From Thermohalobaculum sp039033215 (GTDB lineage: Bacteria > Pseudomonadota > Alphaproteobacteria > Rhodobacterales > Rhodobacteraceae), in assembly GCA_039033215.1 (NCBI GenBank), contig JBCCDA010000007.1, positions 9,074 through 73,073 of the forward strand: a stretch of DNA of 64,000 nt. Reading direction: 5' to 3'. The notes below the pieces were generated by a model, which made no database searches, was not told the origin of the DNA, and saw only the letters and a list, made by a program, of their open reading frames with translations. Within the stretch, counting starts at the first letter, position 1, and the number at the start of each line of letters is the position of its first letter. This document shows, piece by piece, positions 35,337 through 44,387 of the stretch. Both the position numbers and the translations under genes were made by a program.

Positions 35337-36980
35337 CTAGCCCGCGTCGTACGCCACGTGTTCTCCGCCCAGAACGGTTGCAGTAACCCTTACGTCCCTG
35401 ATCTCATCCGCCGGGCAGGTGAAGAAGTCCCGATCCAGTACGGCGACATCCGCCAGCATGCCGGGCCGCAACATGCCTTTGATCGCCTCCTCTCGCCCGG
35501 AATAGGCACCGAGCGTGGTGTAGGCGGCCAGCGCCTCGGTGCGGGTGATGGCCTGCCGGGAATCGAGGTCGTCGCCAGTGTCGGAACGGCGCGTCACCAT
35601 CGACCAGAGCGCGAGGAACGGATTGGCCTGGCAGACCATCGCGTCGGAATGGCCCGGTGCCGGAACGCCCGCATCGATCAGTGTGCGGTGCGGCCACATC
35701 TGCCGCATCGCGTCCTGTCCGCGGTGTGCGATGTATGCGTCTCCAAGATCGTACATGAACCCGGTCGCCGAGCTGTCGATCACCTGCAGCTGCTTGATCC
35801 GCTCGAGGATCGGTTCGGTCACGTAGCAGCAGTGTTCGATCCGCATACGGTGGTCATCGCGCGGCTCGGCGGCCAGGCACGCATCGATCGCATCAAGCGC
35901 AAAGTCGATGCCGCGGTCGCCGACTCCCTCGATCATCACCTGCAGTCCCGCCTTGTGCGCGGCGATGGCCCGCGCTGCCAGATCGTCGGCCTCGTAGAGC
36001 AGCATGCCAGTATTGGGCACCGGTTCTCCTGGTACGGGCTCGCCGAGGTAAGGATCGTAGTAGGCGGCGGTGCGCCCCGAGGTCGAGCAGTCCGGGCACC
36101 ACTCCACGCCGATCACGCGCACCCAATCGTCACCGAATCCCGAGCGGATGCCCGAGGCGACGAAGCTCTCGACTAGGCCGTCCTCGCGGCCCGAGACGAT
36201 GATGCCGACCCGCATGGCCAGACGCCCCTCTGCTTTCAAGCGCTGGTAGGCTGCAATGGATCTTGATCCGCAGAGCGAGTTGTAGACGGTCGTGATGCCA
36301 AGGCGGCGCCATTCGTCGAAGACTTGCTCCAAGCCGTCGGCGATCATTGCCTCGGTATCCGCCGCATGGACGTGATCCAAGAATACATGGGCGGCGGTTT
36401 CGCGGCAGCGGCCCGTAAGCTTGCCGTCTGCATCACGGTCAAACGCGCCAAAGGCTGGGGCAGTGGGGTCTGGTCCAAGGCCCACCTCGGCGAAGGCGCG
36501 GGTATTGGCGAGCCCGACATGGCCGTCCGTGCGTTGGATGTAGAGCGGGCGGCCCCCAGCGGCGGCGTCCATCTCGGCCATTGTCGGATAGCCGCCCGAT
36601 TTTCTGTCATCAAAGCGGTAGCAGACGATCCAGTCATCCGGTCCCTTGGTCGAAGCGAGGGCGGCGATCCGATCGAGCAGAGCTGCGCGTGACCCGATCT
36701 TCGAGGGGTTCACGTCCTCCCAGGTGCGAATGCGCGCGGCGTAGCTGTCGGGGTGGGCGTGGCTCTCGACGATACCGGGGATCGCCCGCGCGCCTGCTAG
36801 GTCAACGCATTGCGTGCCGGGACCTGCTAGCGCAAGCATCGCCGCATCGTCCCCGACCGCAACGATCCGCCCGTCCTTGGCTGCCAGCGCCGCCACAACA
36901 CGCCCGCCTTCCGGTCCCGGGCCGTCCATCGTGCTGATGCGCCCGCCGTGGAGAACGAGATCGGGGTAAAGCGGCTGCAT
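35337..36980 (-). CDS. Amidohydrolase family protein, YtcJ-like (amidohydrolase 3)
   Basis: 547 residues from the ATG at 36980, which has AAGGAG 7 bases upstream; a 29-residue longer frame is less likely. The metal-binding HAH motif is at residues 74-76 in GIVESHAHPD. Later family elements are RIEHCCYV and PGHSDAMV. In YtcJ/NfdA relatives the third ligand region reads HAIGDR; here it is EGVGDR with Glu351 in the His position. No signal peptide. Such enzymes hydrolyse N-acyl or N-formyl groups, or other amides. The gene is divergent from the isochorismatase-like gene with a 71-base shared promoter region, at the edge of the transporter/enzyme locus that runs to 48201. Confidence 0.9.
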   Translation of the reverse strand: MQPLYPDLVLHGGRISTMDGPGPEGGRVVAALAAKDGRIVAVGDDAAMLALAGPGTQCVDLAGARAIPGIVESHAHPDSYAARIRTWEDVNPSKIGSRAALLDRIAALASTKGPDDWIVCYRFDDRKSGGYPTMAEMDAAAGGRPLYIQRTDGHVGLANTRAFAEVGLGPDPTAPAFGAFDRDADGKLTGRCRETAAHVFLDHVHAADTEAMIADGLEQVFDEWRRLGITTVYNSLCGSRSIAAYQRLKAEGRLAMRVGIIVSGREDGLVESFVASGIRSGFGDDWVRVIGVEWCPDCSTSGRTAAYYDPYLGEPVPGEPVPNTGMLLYEADDLAARAIAAHKAGLQVMIEGVGDRGIDFALDAIDACLAAEPRDDHRMRIEHCCYVTEPILERIKQLQVIDSSATGFMYDLGDAYIAHRGQDAMRQMWPHRTLIDAGVPAPGHSDAMVCQANPFLALWSMVTRRSDTGDDLDSRQAITRTEALAAYTTLGAYSGREEAIKGMLRPGMLADVAVLDRDFFTCPADEIRDVRVTATVLGGEHVAYDAG

Positions 36981-37051
36981 GGCATTCTCCTTCTGATGTC
37001 GGGTGGACAGTGGTGGCCTGTTTCGCCAAAGTAAAGTTGCGAGGAATGTCC

Positions 37052-37738
37052 ATGTCCGCTCATCCATTCAGCGTCCAAGCCGACCCCTATCCGTGGCCGC
37101 TCGAGCCCCTTGTTCCAGGGCAGTGTGCATTGGTCGTGATAGACATGCAGCGCGATTTCTGCGGCGCGGACGGCTACGTGGCGCTGCTGGGGGAAGACAT
37201 TGCGCCCCTTGCGGCCTGCATTGATCCGATCGCGCGCTGCCTTGCGGCTGCCCGCAGTGCTGGAATGCCCGTGATCTACACTCGTCAGGGATACCGCCCT
37301 GATCTGGCGGATCTGCCGACCTGGCGGCGTCTGAAGGCCCAGCATACAGGATCGGTCGTGGGTCAGCCCGGCCCGCTTGGCCGAGTGCTGGTGCGGGGCG
37401 AGCCCGGTTTCGAGATCGTCCCACAGCTGGCGCCCAAGCCTGGCGACATCGTTGTGGACAAAACCGCGAACGGTGCCTTCACCGGCACGGACTTCGACAC
37501 CGTTCTGCGTGCGGCCGGCATTCGCGCGCTGGCGTTCACCGGTGTCACCATCGATGTCTGCGTGCACACGACGCTGCGCGAGGCCAACGACCGGGGTTAC
37601 CAATCGGTGCTGATTTCCGATGCCTGCGGGGCGGTGGACCCGGACCTGCACCGATGGGCCCTGCGCTCGGTCACCATCGAGGGCGGGGTCTTTGGGTCTG
37701 TTACAAAGACCACGCAGTTTGAGGATGCCCTCGCATGA
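37052..37738 (+). CDS. Isochorismatase-like cysteine hydrolase
   Basis: 228 residues from the ATG at 37052 (GAGGA ends 6 bases upstream; an earlier ATG at 37046 directly abuts that site). The catalytic triad is complete: Asp31 in VVIDMQRDF, Lys137 in VVDKTANGAF and Cys170 in GVTIDVCVHTT, with the cis-peptide region before the Cys. This family includes N-carbamoylsarcosine amidase, ureidoacrylate hydrolase and biuret hydrolase, so removal of a carbamoyl or other amide group is likely. Its stop overlaps the start of the MBL gene (ATGA), so the two are translated together. Confidence 0.9.
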   Translation: MSAHPFSVQADPYPWPLEPLVPGQCALVVIDMQRDFCGADGYVALLGEDIAPLAACIDPIARCLAAARSAGMPVIYTRQGYRPDLADLPTWRRLKAQHTGSVVGQPGPLGRVLVRGEPGFEIVPQLAPKPGDIVVDKTANGAFTGTDFDTVLRAAGIRALAFTGVTIDVCVHTTLREANDRGYQSVLISDACGAVDPDLHRWALRSVTIEGGVFGSVTKTTQFEDALA

Positions 37739-38547
37739 ATGACCCCGCACCCGTCGCACCGATGTCTGGTGACATTGTCCTGCGTCCCGCCGATCCGTGG
37801 TTCGCGATTGAACCCCAGCCGAACGGCATCCTGCGGATCTGGGAGCCGCATGTATCTCGCCTGCTGCGCGCAAACATGTTCCTGATACGCGGCCGAGATC
37901 GCGACCTTTTGGTCGATGCCGGCATGGGTGTCGCCAGCCTCAGCAAATTCCTGGCGCCGTTGCTGGAACGCCCGGTGGTGTGTGTGCTCACCCATGGCCA
38001 TGTCGATCATGTTGGCTCGGCCGCCGAGTTTGCCGGGGACTTGCGGATGCACCCGGCGGAGGCTGATCTGATCGCCAGTCCACCCGAAAGGTGGTCGCTG
38101 AGTTATGATGATTACCCCTCGGACATGCGTGCAGGCCTGGCTGCTGCGGGCTTCGAGACACGCGGCCACGTGATCGCGGGGCTGCCGCACGCGGGGTACG
38201 ACCCCGACACGTGGTCCATCGCACCTGCCACCATCACGCACGAATTGGCGGACGACGAGGTCATCGATCTGGGCGACCGGCAGTTCACCGTACTGCACAT
38301 GCCCGGCCACAGCCCCGGTTGCATCGTCTTGTGGGAGGCCGCGAGCGGCATCCTGATCGGCGGCGACGTGATCTACGATGGCCTCTTGATCGACACGCTG
38401 CCCGAGAGCGACCCGGCCGCTTATCGCGTCAGCATGGAGCGCCTTGCGACGCTCAAACCCACGATCGTGCACGGCGGACATCGCGAGTCGTTCGGTGAGC
38501 TGAAGTTCCGCCGTATCGTAGAGGAGTATCTGTCCGTCCAGCGCTGA
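37735..38547 (+). CDS. MBL-fold metallohydrolase
   Basis: 270 residues. The metallo-beta-lactamase motif HGHVDH is at residues 87-92, the third metal His in HMPGHSPGC and the Asp ligand in ILIGGDVIYDG; a last His occurs in IVHGGHRESF. Glyoxalase II-like, cytoplasmic, no signal peptide. The role in this locus is not clear: thioester or ester hydrolysis or lactone opening are all possible. It is translationally coupled to the isochorismatase-like gene and followed 146 bases later by the ABC transporter operon. Confidence 0.88.
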   Translation: MNDPAPVAPMSGDIVLRPADPWFAIEPQPNGILRIWEPHVSRLLRANMFLIRGRDRDLLVDAGMGVASLSKFLAPLLERPVVCVLTHGHVDHVGSAAEFAGDLRMHPAEADLIASPPERWSLSYDDYPSDMRAGLAAAGFETRGHVIAGLPHAGYDPDTWSIAPATITHELADDEVIDLGDRQFTVLHMPGHSPGCIVLWEAASGILIGGDVIYDGLLIDTLPESDPAAYRVSMERLATLKPTIVHGGHRESFGELKFRRIVEEYLSVQR

Positions 38548-38693
38548 CCAACTATTGACCACGCGCCCGGGCCGTTGCCCAATTTCTAGCAATAGTATCA
38601 GCCTGGTGATTGAATGCGTTAACAAACGGTTGCCGGTCCTGGCCTTCTATGACTAGCGTCAGCTATGGACCCAGTGAGAGTTGTACCGAGATA

Positions 38694-39800
38694 ATGCGTG
38701 ATGTGGCCGAAAACTCGGACGCCCACGCCCTCGCCCTGCGCGGTATCGTCAAGCGCTATGGCAAACTTGCGGCGGTCGACGGTGTCGATCTGGACATCCC
38801 CCGCGGTGCCTTTCTGACGATCCTCGGCCCGTCAGGCGGGGGCAAGACAACCGTTCTCATGACGATCGCAGGTTTCACGGAGCCGACCGAGGGGCAGGTG
38901 CTTCTGGACGGCAACGACATTACTGGATTGCCGCCAGATAAACGCAATTTCGGCATGGTTTTCCAAGGTTACGCGCTTTTTCCGCACATGACAGTCGCCG
39001 AAAACCTCTGGTTTCCGCTGCGTGTTCGGGGGATCTCCCGCGCTGCAGCCAAGCCCAAGGTTGAAGCGGCGCTGGAGCTCGTACAGCTTGGTGCACTGGC
39101 GGGGCGTTATCCAACCCAGCTGTCTGGCGGCCAGCAGCAGCGCGTGGCGCTGGCGCGTGCCCTTGTCTTCGAGCCCGACTTGTTGCTGCTCGACGAGCCG
39201 TTGTCAGCGCTCGACAAGAAGCTTCGGGCAGATCTGCAATGGGAGCTGAAGTCGCTGCACAAGCGCCTGGGCACCACGTTCATCTACGTGACGCACGATC
39301 AGGACGAGGCGCTGTCGATGTCCGACGAGATCGTCATCATGAACCACGGACGCATCGAACAGCAGGGCCGCCCGGGCGATCTTTATGAACGCCCCGACAC
39401 CCGCTTCGTCGCCGATTTCTTGGGCAAGTCCAACTTCGTTCAAGGCCAGGTGTCGGAAACCTCGGTTGGTGAGCTCTCCTTCGATGTGGGCGGCGTTTCG
39501 CTGGTGACTGCAGCCACGGGCGAGCTGTCCAAGGGCGATGCGGTCACGATCGCGCTGAGGCCTGAGAAGATCATTATTGCGCCAGCTGATCGTCCACCAG
39601 AGACAGTGAACACGATCGAGGGCACGATTACCGCGTTCAGCTATTTTGGGACCGACTTTCAATTTCGCGTCGCCACTGCGTCCCTCGGCGACATCCTCGT
39701 CACTGCGCCTGCCTACTCGTGCACGGTCGACCCTGCCGAGGGCACCACGGTGATGCTCGGCTGGAGCGCCGATGCCTCAGTTATCGTGCGCGACGCCTAG
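38694..39800 (+). CDS. Spermidine/putrescine-type ABC transporter ATPase (PotA-like)
   Basis: 368 residues from the ATG at 38694, a choice based on the conserved N-terminus (ALALRGIVKRYGKLAAVDG) since no start has a strong ribosome binding site; in-frame ATGs at 38649 and upstream are possible. Walker A GPSGGGKTT, signature LSGGQQQR, Walker B LLLLDEPLSALDKKLR, switch His in YVTHDQDEAL. The C-terminal about 120 residues form the TOBE/OB-fold regulatory domain. It energises uptake through the two permeases encoded downstream. A 7-bp hairpin CCCGCGC/GCGCGGG lies between it and the binding-protein gene. Confidence 0.94.
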   Translation: MRDVAENSDAHALALRGIVKRYGKLAAVDGVDLDIPRGAFLTILGPSGGGKTTVLMTIAGFTEPTEGQVLLDGNDITGLPPDKRNFGMVFQGYALFPHMTVAENLWFPLRVRGISRAAAKPKVEAALELVQLGALAGRYPTQLSGGQQQRVALARALVFEPDLLLLDEPLSALDKKLRADLQWELKSLHKRLGTTFIYVTHDQDEALSMSDEIVIMNHGRIEQQGRPGDLYERPDTRFVADFLGKSNFVQGQVSETSVGELSFDVGGVSLVTAATGELSKGDAVTIALRPEKIIIAPADRPPETVNTIEGTITAFSYFGTDFQFRVATASLGDILVTAPAYSCTVDPAEGTTVMLGWSADASVIVRDA

Positions 39801-39858
39801 CGCCCGCGCCTCACGCGCGCGGGGTGCTGCCACCGCGCAAACCACAGGGAGACTGCAA

Positions 39859-41052
39859 ATGAGCATTCTGAAGTCATTGTACGAGAAGGACCTCTATCCC
39901 GAGATTGAGGACACCCTCGAAGAAGCAAACGCCTTCCAACGCGACCTGATCGAGATCGCCGCGGATCAACACGCGAAAGGTCAGATCGATCGACGGGGGT
40001 TCCTTGCGGCGCTTGCCGGGATCGGGGCGCTTGGGTTGGCTGGTGTGCCGGGTGGTGCGCGGGCGGCAGCCGGCGAGCTGGTCGTCGTGAACTGGGGGGG
40101 ACCTGCGGTTGACGCCTACCAGGCGGCGTTCGGCGCTCCCTACACGGCGGCGACCGGCACGGAAGTGGTCATTGACGGCACCGGCCCTCTTCTATCGAAG
40201 ATCCGGGCAATGGTTGAATCCGGTGCTGTCACCTGGGACGTCTGCGACACGGGTGCCGCATCCACGCTGGTGTTGGAGAAAGCTGGCGTAATTCAGGCCA
40301 TCGACTACGGGGTCGTCGACAAATCCAAGGTCGTGCAGGACTACGCCTACGAGTACGGCGTGGCCAACTACCTGTTCAGTTACATCCTCGCCTACAACGA
40401 GAAGACACTGGGTAAAGCGCCCGGTAGCTGGGGCGATTTCTGGGACACGGCGGCGTTCCCGGGCATGCGTACCCTGCGCAAGCAGCCCAACGGCATGATC
40501 GAAGCGGCTATGTTTGCCGCGGGCAAGTCCAAGGACGAGATCTACCCGATCGACTTCGATGTGGTCATGGGTAAGCTCAAGGAGATCCGCGACAGCGTGA
40601 TCGTCTGGGGCTCGGGGTCGCAGTCGCAAGAGCTCTTCCGCTCCGGCGAAGTCGTGATGGGCAACATCTGGCACACGCGCGCGAACCTACTCAACCAGGA
40701 CATGAACGGTGACGTCACCTGGACCTGGAACGATGGGATCGCGACTGCCGGCATGTGGAACATTCCCAACGGCAACCCGGCCGGGACCGAGGCGGCCATG
40801 GCGTTCGTTGCGTCTTCGCAGGACCCCCAACAGCAGGTTGAGCTCTTCAAGCTGATGGGTAATGGCCCCGCGAACCCTGCAGCGGCCGAGTTTGTGCCCG
40901 AGGATCGCCGCTGGGCCAATCCAGGACAGCCCGAGAACTGGGCCCTGCAGATCAAGCAGGATGCCCGCTGGTATCAGGCGCCCTCCGGCAAGGGTGATCT
41001 GACCAACGATGCACTGGCTCGCGAGCTCTACCTGGACGTGATGTCCGGCTAA
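39859..41052 (+). CDS. Periplasmic binding protein, PotD/PotF type, with Tat-like signal
   Basis: 397 residues from the ATG at 39859 (GGGAGA 6-8 bases upstream). Unusually, about 45 charged residues precede a twin-arginine-like signal: DRRGFLAALAGIGALGLAG, with a cleavage site near GARAAAG. The mature protein has LVVVNWGGPAVDAYQAAF, ALVWD-type TWDVCDTGA and the WNDG/MWNIPNG region of polyamine-type family 1 binding proteins. It likely folds before Tat export and delivers a small cationic or acidic metabolite to the permease pair. It stops one base before the next gene. Confidence 0.9.
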   Translation: MSILKSLYEKDLYPEIEDTLEEANAFQRDLIEIAADQHAKGQIDRRGFLAALAGIGALGLAGVPGGARAAAGELVVVNWGGPAVDAYQAAFGAPYTAATGTEVVIDGTGPLLSKIRAMVESGAVTWDVCDTGAASTLVLEKAGVIQAIDYGVVDKSKVVQDYAYEYGVANYLFSYILAYNEKTLGKAPGSWGDFWDTAAFPGMRTLRKQPNGMIEAAMFAAGKSKDEIYPIDFDVVMGKLKEIRDSVIVWGSGSQSQELFRSGEVVMGNIWHTRANLLNQDMNGDVTWTWNDGIATAGMWNIPNGNPAGTEAAMAFVASSQDPQQQVELFKLMGNGPANPAAAEFVPEDRRWANPGQPENWALQIKQDARWYQAPSGKGDLTNDALARELYLDVMSG

Positions 41053-41053
41053 G

Positions 41054-41890
41054 ATGCCCTCGTCCCTTCGCCTCGGCTATTGGCTCCTCATCGCGCCGGC
41101 GCTCGGCGCGATGCTGGTGTTCTATGTCTGGCCGTTGGTGCAGGTGCTTTGGCTGAGTGTCACTGAACCCTATCCCGGTTTGCAGAACTACGAACGCTTG
41201 TTCGAGAGCCGGGTCGTCGGACGCATTTGGTGGACCACGCTCGAGGTCTGCGTGCTCACGACGATGATCACGGTCATGCTTGGCTACATTGTGGCCTATG
41301 CGATGACGATTGTGGGCGAAGGGCAGCGCACGGGCATGATGTTCTGTGTGCTGCTCTCGCTCTGGCTGTCGGTGCTGATCCGGGCCTTTGCCTGGGTAAT
41401 GCTCCTGCGCGGCAACGGGGTTATCAACGAAGGTCTGATGGGGATCGGGCTGATCGATGAGCCGCTTCAGTTGGTGCGCAACCAGATCGGCGTCTTGATC
41501 GGGATGGTGCACTTCATGCTGCCGCTCGCGGTGCTGCCGATCTATGCGAACATGACCGGGATCGAGGCGCGTCTGATTTCGGCAGCGCGGGGTCTCGGGG
41601 CATCTCCGGGGCGTGCATTCCTGCTGGTTTTCCTCCCGCTGTCCAAGCCGGGCATCATTGCGGCGACAATTCTTGTGTTTGTCTTCTCGCTCGGCTTCTT
41701 CATCACCCCGGCGCTCCTTGGTGGCGGCAAGGTCGTGATGATCTCGGAGTACATCCGAGTCAGCTTCGAGGAGACCCTTAGGTGGGGGCAGGCCACCATG
41801 CTCTCGACAGTCCTGCTCTTCGCGGTCTTCCTGGCGCTCGGGCTGGTGGCGCGGCTGGTCGACCTGCGGCAGGTCTTCGGCGCGCGATGA
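41054..41890 (+). CDS. Spermidine/putrescine-type ABC transporter permease (PotB-like)
   Basis: 278 residues, six membrane segments (for example LGYWLLIAPALGAMLVFYVW at the N-terminus). The EAA loop reads LISAARGLGASPGRAF. Start ATG is one base after the binding-protein stop. Its stop overlaps the next gene (ATGA). It forms the channel with the PotC-like subunit. Confidence 0.94.
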   Translation: MPSSLRLGYWLLIAPALGAMLVFYVWPLVQVLWLSVTEPYPGLQNYERLFESRVVGRIWWTTLEVCVLTTMITVMLGYIVAYAMTIVGEGQRTGMMFCVLLSLWLSVLIRAFAWVMLLRGNGVINEGLMGIGLIDEPLQLVRNQIGVLIGMVHFMLPLAVLPIYANMTGIEARLISAARGLGASPGRAFLLVFLPLSKPGIIAATILVFVFSLGFFITPALLGGGKVVMISEYIRVSFEETLRWGQATMLSTVLLFAVFLALGLVARLVDLRQVFGAR

Positions 41891-42720
41891 AGAGACCGTT
41901 GGACCGACGCCAGCTTTGGGGGCGGCTCATTGCACTGGGCCTGGCCTGGACGGTACTGGGATTTCTGGTCCTGCCCATGGCCATCGTAATCCCGGTCTCG
42001 CTGACCGACCAATACTACCTGTCGCTGCCTCAGGAGCGGATCAGCTTCGAGCACTACGCTGCCTTCTTCGAAAAGGACATCTGGCTGGACGCGACGTTCG
42101 ACAGCCTGATCATCGCGACGGCTGCCACGACGCTTGCCGTGCTGCTGGGTTCGCTCTGCGCTATCGGCTGCTGGCGGCTGTCCTCCCGCGCGGCCGAAGC
42201 AGTGCGGCTGTTCATGCTGCTGCCGATCATCGTCCCGGTCATCGTACAGGCGTTGGCGATCTACCGGTTCTGGATCGACCTTGGGCTGATCGACACGTAC
42301 CTTGGCACGATTATCGCGCACACGCTGATCGCGCTTCCCTACGTCATCATCACGGTCTCGGCGGCGCTGACCAATGTCGATCCGCGCACCGAGCAGGCCG
42401 CACGAAACCTTGGCGCGACGAATGCGCAGGCCGTGCGTCTGGTCATCCTTCCGGCCATCACGCCTGGGGTTCTGTCCGGCGCTCTGTTCGCTTTCACGAT
42501 CAGCTTCGATGAAATCGTGACCGTGCTGTTCATCACCAGCCGCTCCGTCTACACGCTGCCAAAGCGCATCTGGAACGGGATCCAGGACCATCTGGACCCC
42601 ACGATCGCCGCGGTCGCGACGATGCTGATGGTCATGACCCTCGGCCTGCTGCTGATCGATCTCTGGATCAAACGACGCAGGCGCGCGCGTCTCGCGGCGC
42701 TGGAGGAGACCACCCCATGA
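41887..42720 (+). CDS. Spermidine/putrescine-type ABC transporter permease (PotC-like)
   Basis: 277 residues from the ATG at 41887, which overlaps the stop of the PotB-like gene. Six membrane segments; the first is TVLGFLVLPMAIVIPVSLT. The EAA loop reads TEQAARNLGATNAQAV and the segment SFDEIVTVLFI is typical of PotC. Its stop overlaps the start of the M20 peptidase gene (ATGA), tying transporter and enzyme into one operon. Confidence 0.94.
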   Translation: MKRPLDRRQLWGRLIALGLAWTVLGFLVLPMAIVIPVSLTDQYYLSLPQERISFEHYAAFFEKDIWLDATFDSLIIATAATTLAVLLGSLCAIGCWRLSSRAAEAVRLFMLLPIIVPVIVQALAIYRFWIDLGLIDTYLGTIIAHTLIALPYVIITVSAALTNVDPRTEQAARNLGATNAQAVRLVILPAITPGVLSGALFAFTISFDEIVTVLFITSRSVYTLPKRIWNGIQDHLDPTIAAVATMLMVMTLGLLLIDLWIKRRRRARLAALEETTP

Positions 42721-44345
42721 CGAGAGATCACCCCACGACGCAAGCCGCCGCGATGACCCCTGCGAAGCAAACTGCGCTCGACTGGATCGCGTCGTCGGCC
42801 GAGCGGCTCTCGGCCGATCATATGACTCTATGGCACCTGCATGAGCCCGCCTGGCGCGAGTACCGCTCTGCCGCCTGGTACGCGGAGCGTCTGCGCGCCG
42901 AGGGCTTCACGGTCGAGGAGGGTTCGGCCGGCATGCCCACGGCCTTCTGCGCGGACTGGACCAGTCCAGCGGGCGACGGCAAGTGTATTGGCGCCTATGC
43001 CGAGTATGACGCGGTTCCGGGCTGTTCCCAGGAGGCCGTCCCCTACCGCAAACCTCGGGCAGGCCACCATCCTTCGGCGGCTGGGCACACCGACCCGCAT
43101 TCCGCGCTTGGGATGGGGGGGCTAACCGGTGTCCTGGCACTGAAAGCAGCGATGGAGGCGCACGGTATTCCCGGCCGCATTCGTTTCATGGGGGAGCCGG
43201 CCGAAAAGATGTGCGGGTCCAAGCCGATCCATGCCTCGCACGGCTACTACGACGGCATGGATGCTGCGATCAGCTTCCATCCGACCTCGTTGCCCGCGCT
43301 CTCGAACACGGTGCTCTGGGACACGCATTGCGGTGCTTACTGGTCCAAGGTCTACACCTTCACGTGCCCCGAGCCGCATACCTTTGGCGGGGCAGGTGAT
43401 CGCAAGGGCGTGCAGAACTACCATGCCGTTGCCCGGGCGCCCGCGGCGCTGGATGCGCTTGTGATGATGTACAGCGTCACGCAGGCGACCAAGGAAAATA
43501 TGTTGCCTCATGCAGGGAGCTGGTCCCTGAACGAGGCGATTTTGAACGGCGGGTTCGCAACCTCCGACAATCTGCCGCCCCGCCATGCCGAGCTGCAGTA
43601 TGCCTGGCGGTGCCCGTCGGTTGCTATGGCCGAGGCGATCGAGCGGGTGCTCGACAACAACGCCGAACATGTCGCCGCGATCACCCACTGCGAGGTGACC
43701 AGTGGCTGGGTGACGAAGACCCGACCCGGGTTGGCGAACCATGCGCTCGCCGAGACGACCTTTGCAAACTTCAAGCTGGTGGGAGCGCCCGAGTTCCCGG
43801 AAGACGCACGGGCGTTTGCCCGCGAGATCCAGCGCGGTCTCGGCCATGAGCTCGATGTCAATCCGTTTCCCGACAACCTTGAAGAGCTGGTCGAGCCGCA
43901 AGAGGGCGAGGCGATGATCCGCTCTATCCTGCCTGCCTGGCAGACCAACTACACCTCGGACGATTACACAGACTACACATGGCACACGCCCACGGTTCGG
44001 CTCTATGTGGGCCGGCCGGTGCCGCGCCCGCCAGCTGATGGTTCGGTCCTGCCGCACTGGTGCCGGTGGGCGCTCGGGGGAGTGCCGGCCGCAATGGATC
44101 CCATGTTCCTGAAGGCGGGGCAGGTCATCGCGACAACGGCGCTCGATCTCCTGATGGACGGCCGCTCGCTGGATGCGGCGCGCGCAGAGTTCAATGACCG
44201 CACCGATGGCGGGATCGGTGGTAGTCAATGGCTGGGCCCACTTCTGGGAGATCAGGCGCCGGCCCCGGTCCATTATCCTTGGCCGCAATGGACCGAGACC
44301 CCTGACGGGCATGTTTGGTCGGTCTCGCCAAGGCCCGGTGACTGA
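42717..44345 (+). CDS. M20 family metallohydrolase, AbgB-like, with altered metal ligands
   Basis: 542 residues. GGAGGAGA lies 8 bases before the ATG, which overlaps the permease stop. The overall order matches aminobenzoyl-glutamate/indole-acyl amidohydrolases of subfamily M20D: AEYDAVPG, then GHTDPHS (residues 123-129), GEPAEKM (E163-K164) and ISFHP (His188). In relatives these read GHxCGH and PAEE, so the Cys ligand is Asp126 and the second Glu is Lys164. Catalysis may use another metal or one metal. The family removes an acyl group from an amino acid or amine; here the substrate is probably what the coupled transporter brings in. Confidence 0.88.
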   Translation: MTRDHPTTQAAAMTPAKQTALDWIASSAERLSADHMTLWHLHEPAWREYRSAAWYAERLRAEGFTVEEGSAGMPTAFCADWTSPAGDGKCIGAYAEYDAVPGCSQEAVPYRKPRAGHHPSAAGHTDPHSALGMGGLTGVLALKAAMEAHGIPGRIRFMGEPAEKMCGSKPIHASHGYYDGMDAAISFHPTSLPALSNTVLWDTHCGAYWSKVYTFTCPEPHTFGGAGDRKGVQNYHAVARAPAALDALVMMYSVTQATKENMLPHAGSWSLNEAILNGGFATSDNLPPRHAELQYAWRCPSVAMAEAIERVLDNNAEHVAAITHCEVTSGWVTKTRPGLANHALAETTFANFKLVGAPEFPEDARAFAREIQRGLGHELDVNPFPDNLEELVEPQEGEAMIRSILPAWQTNYTSDDYTDYTWHTPTVRLYVGRPVPRPPADGSVLPHWCRWALGGVPAAMDPMFLKAGQVIATTALDLLMDGRSLDAARAEFNDRTDGGIGGSQWLGPLLGDQAPAPVHYPWPQWTETPDGHVWSVSPRPGD

Positions 44346-44387
44346 GTGCGGCCCGGCCAAGCCGCCATCTAACTGAAGGAGAAGACC

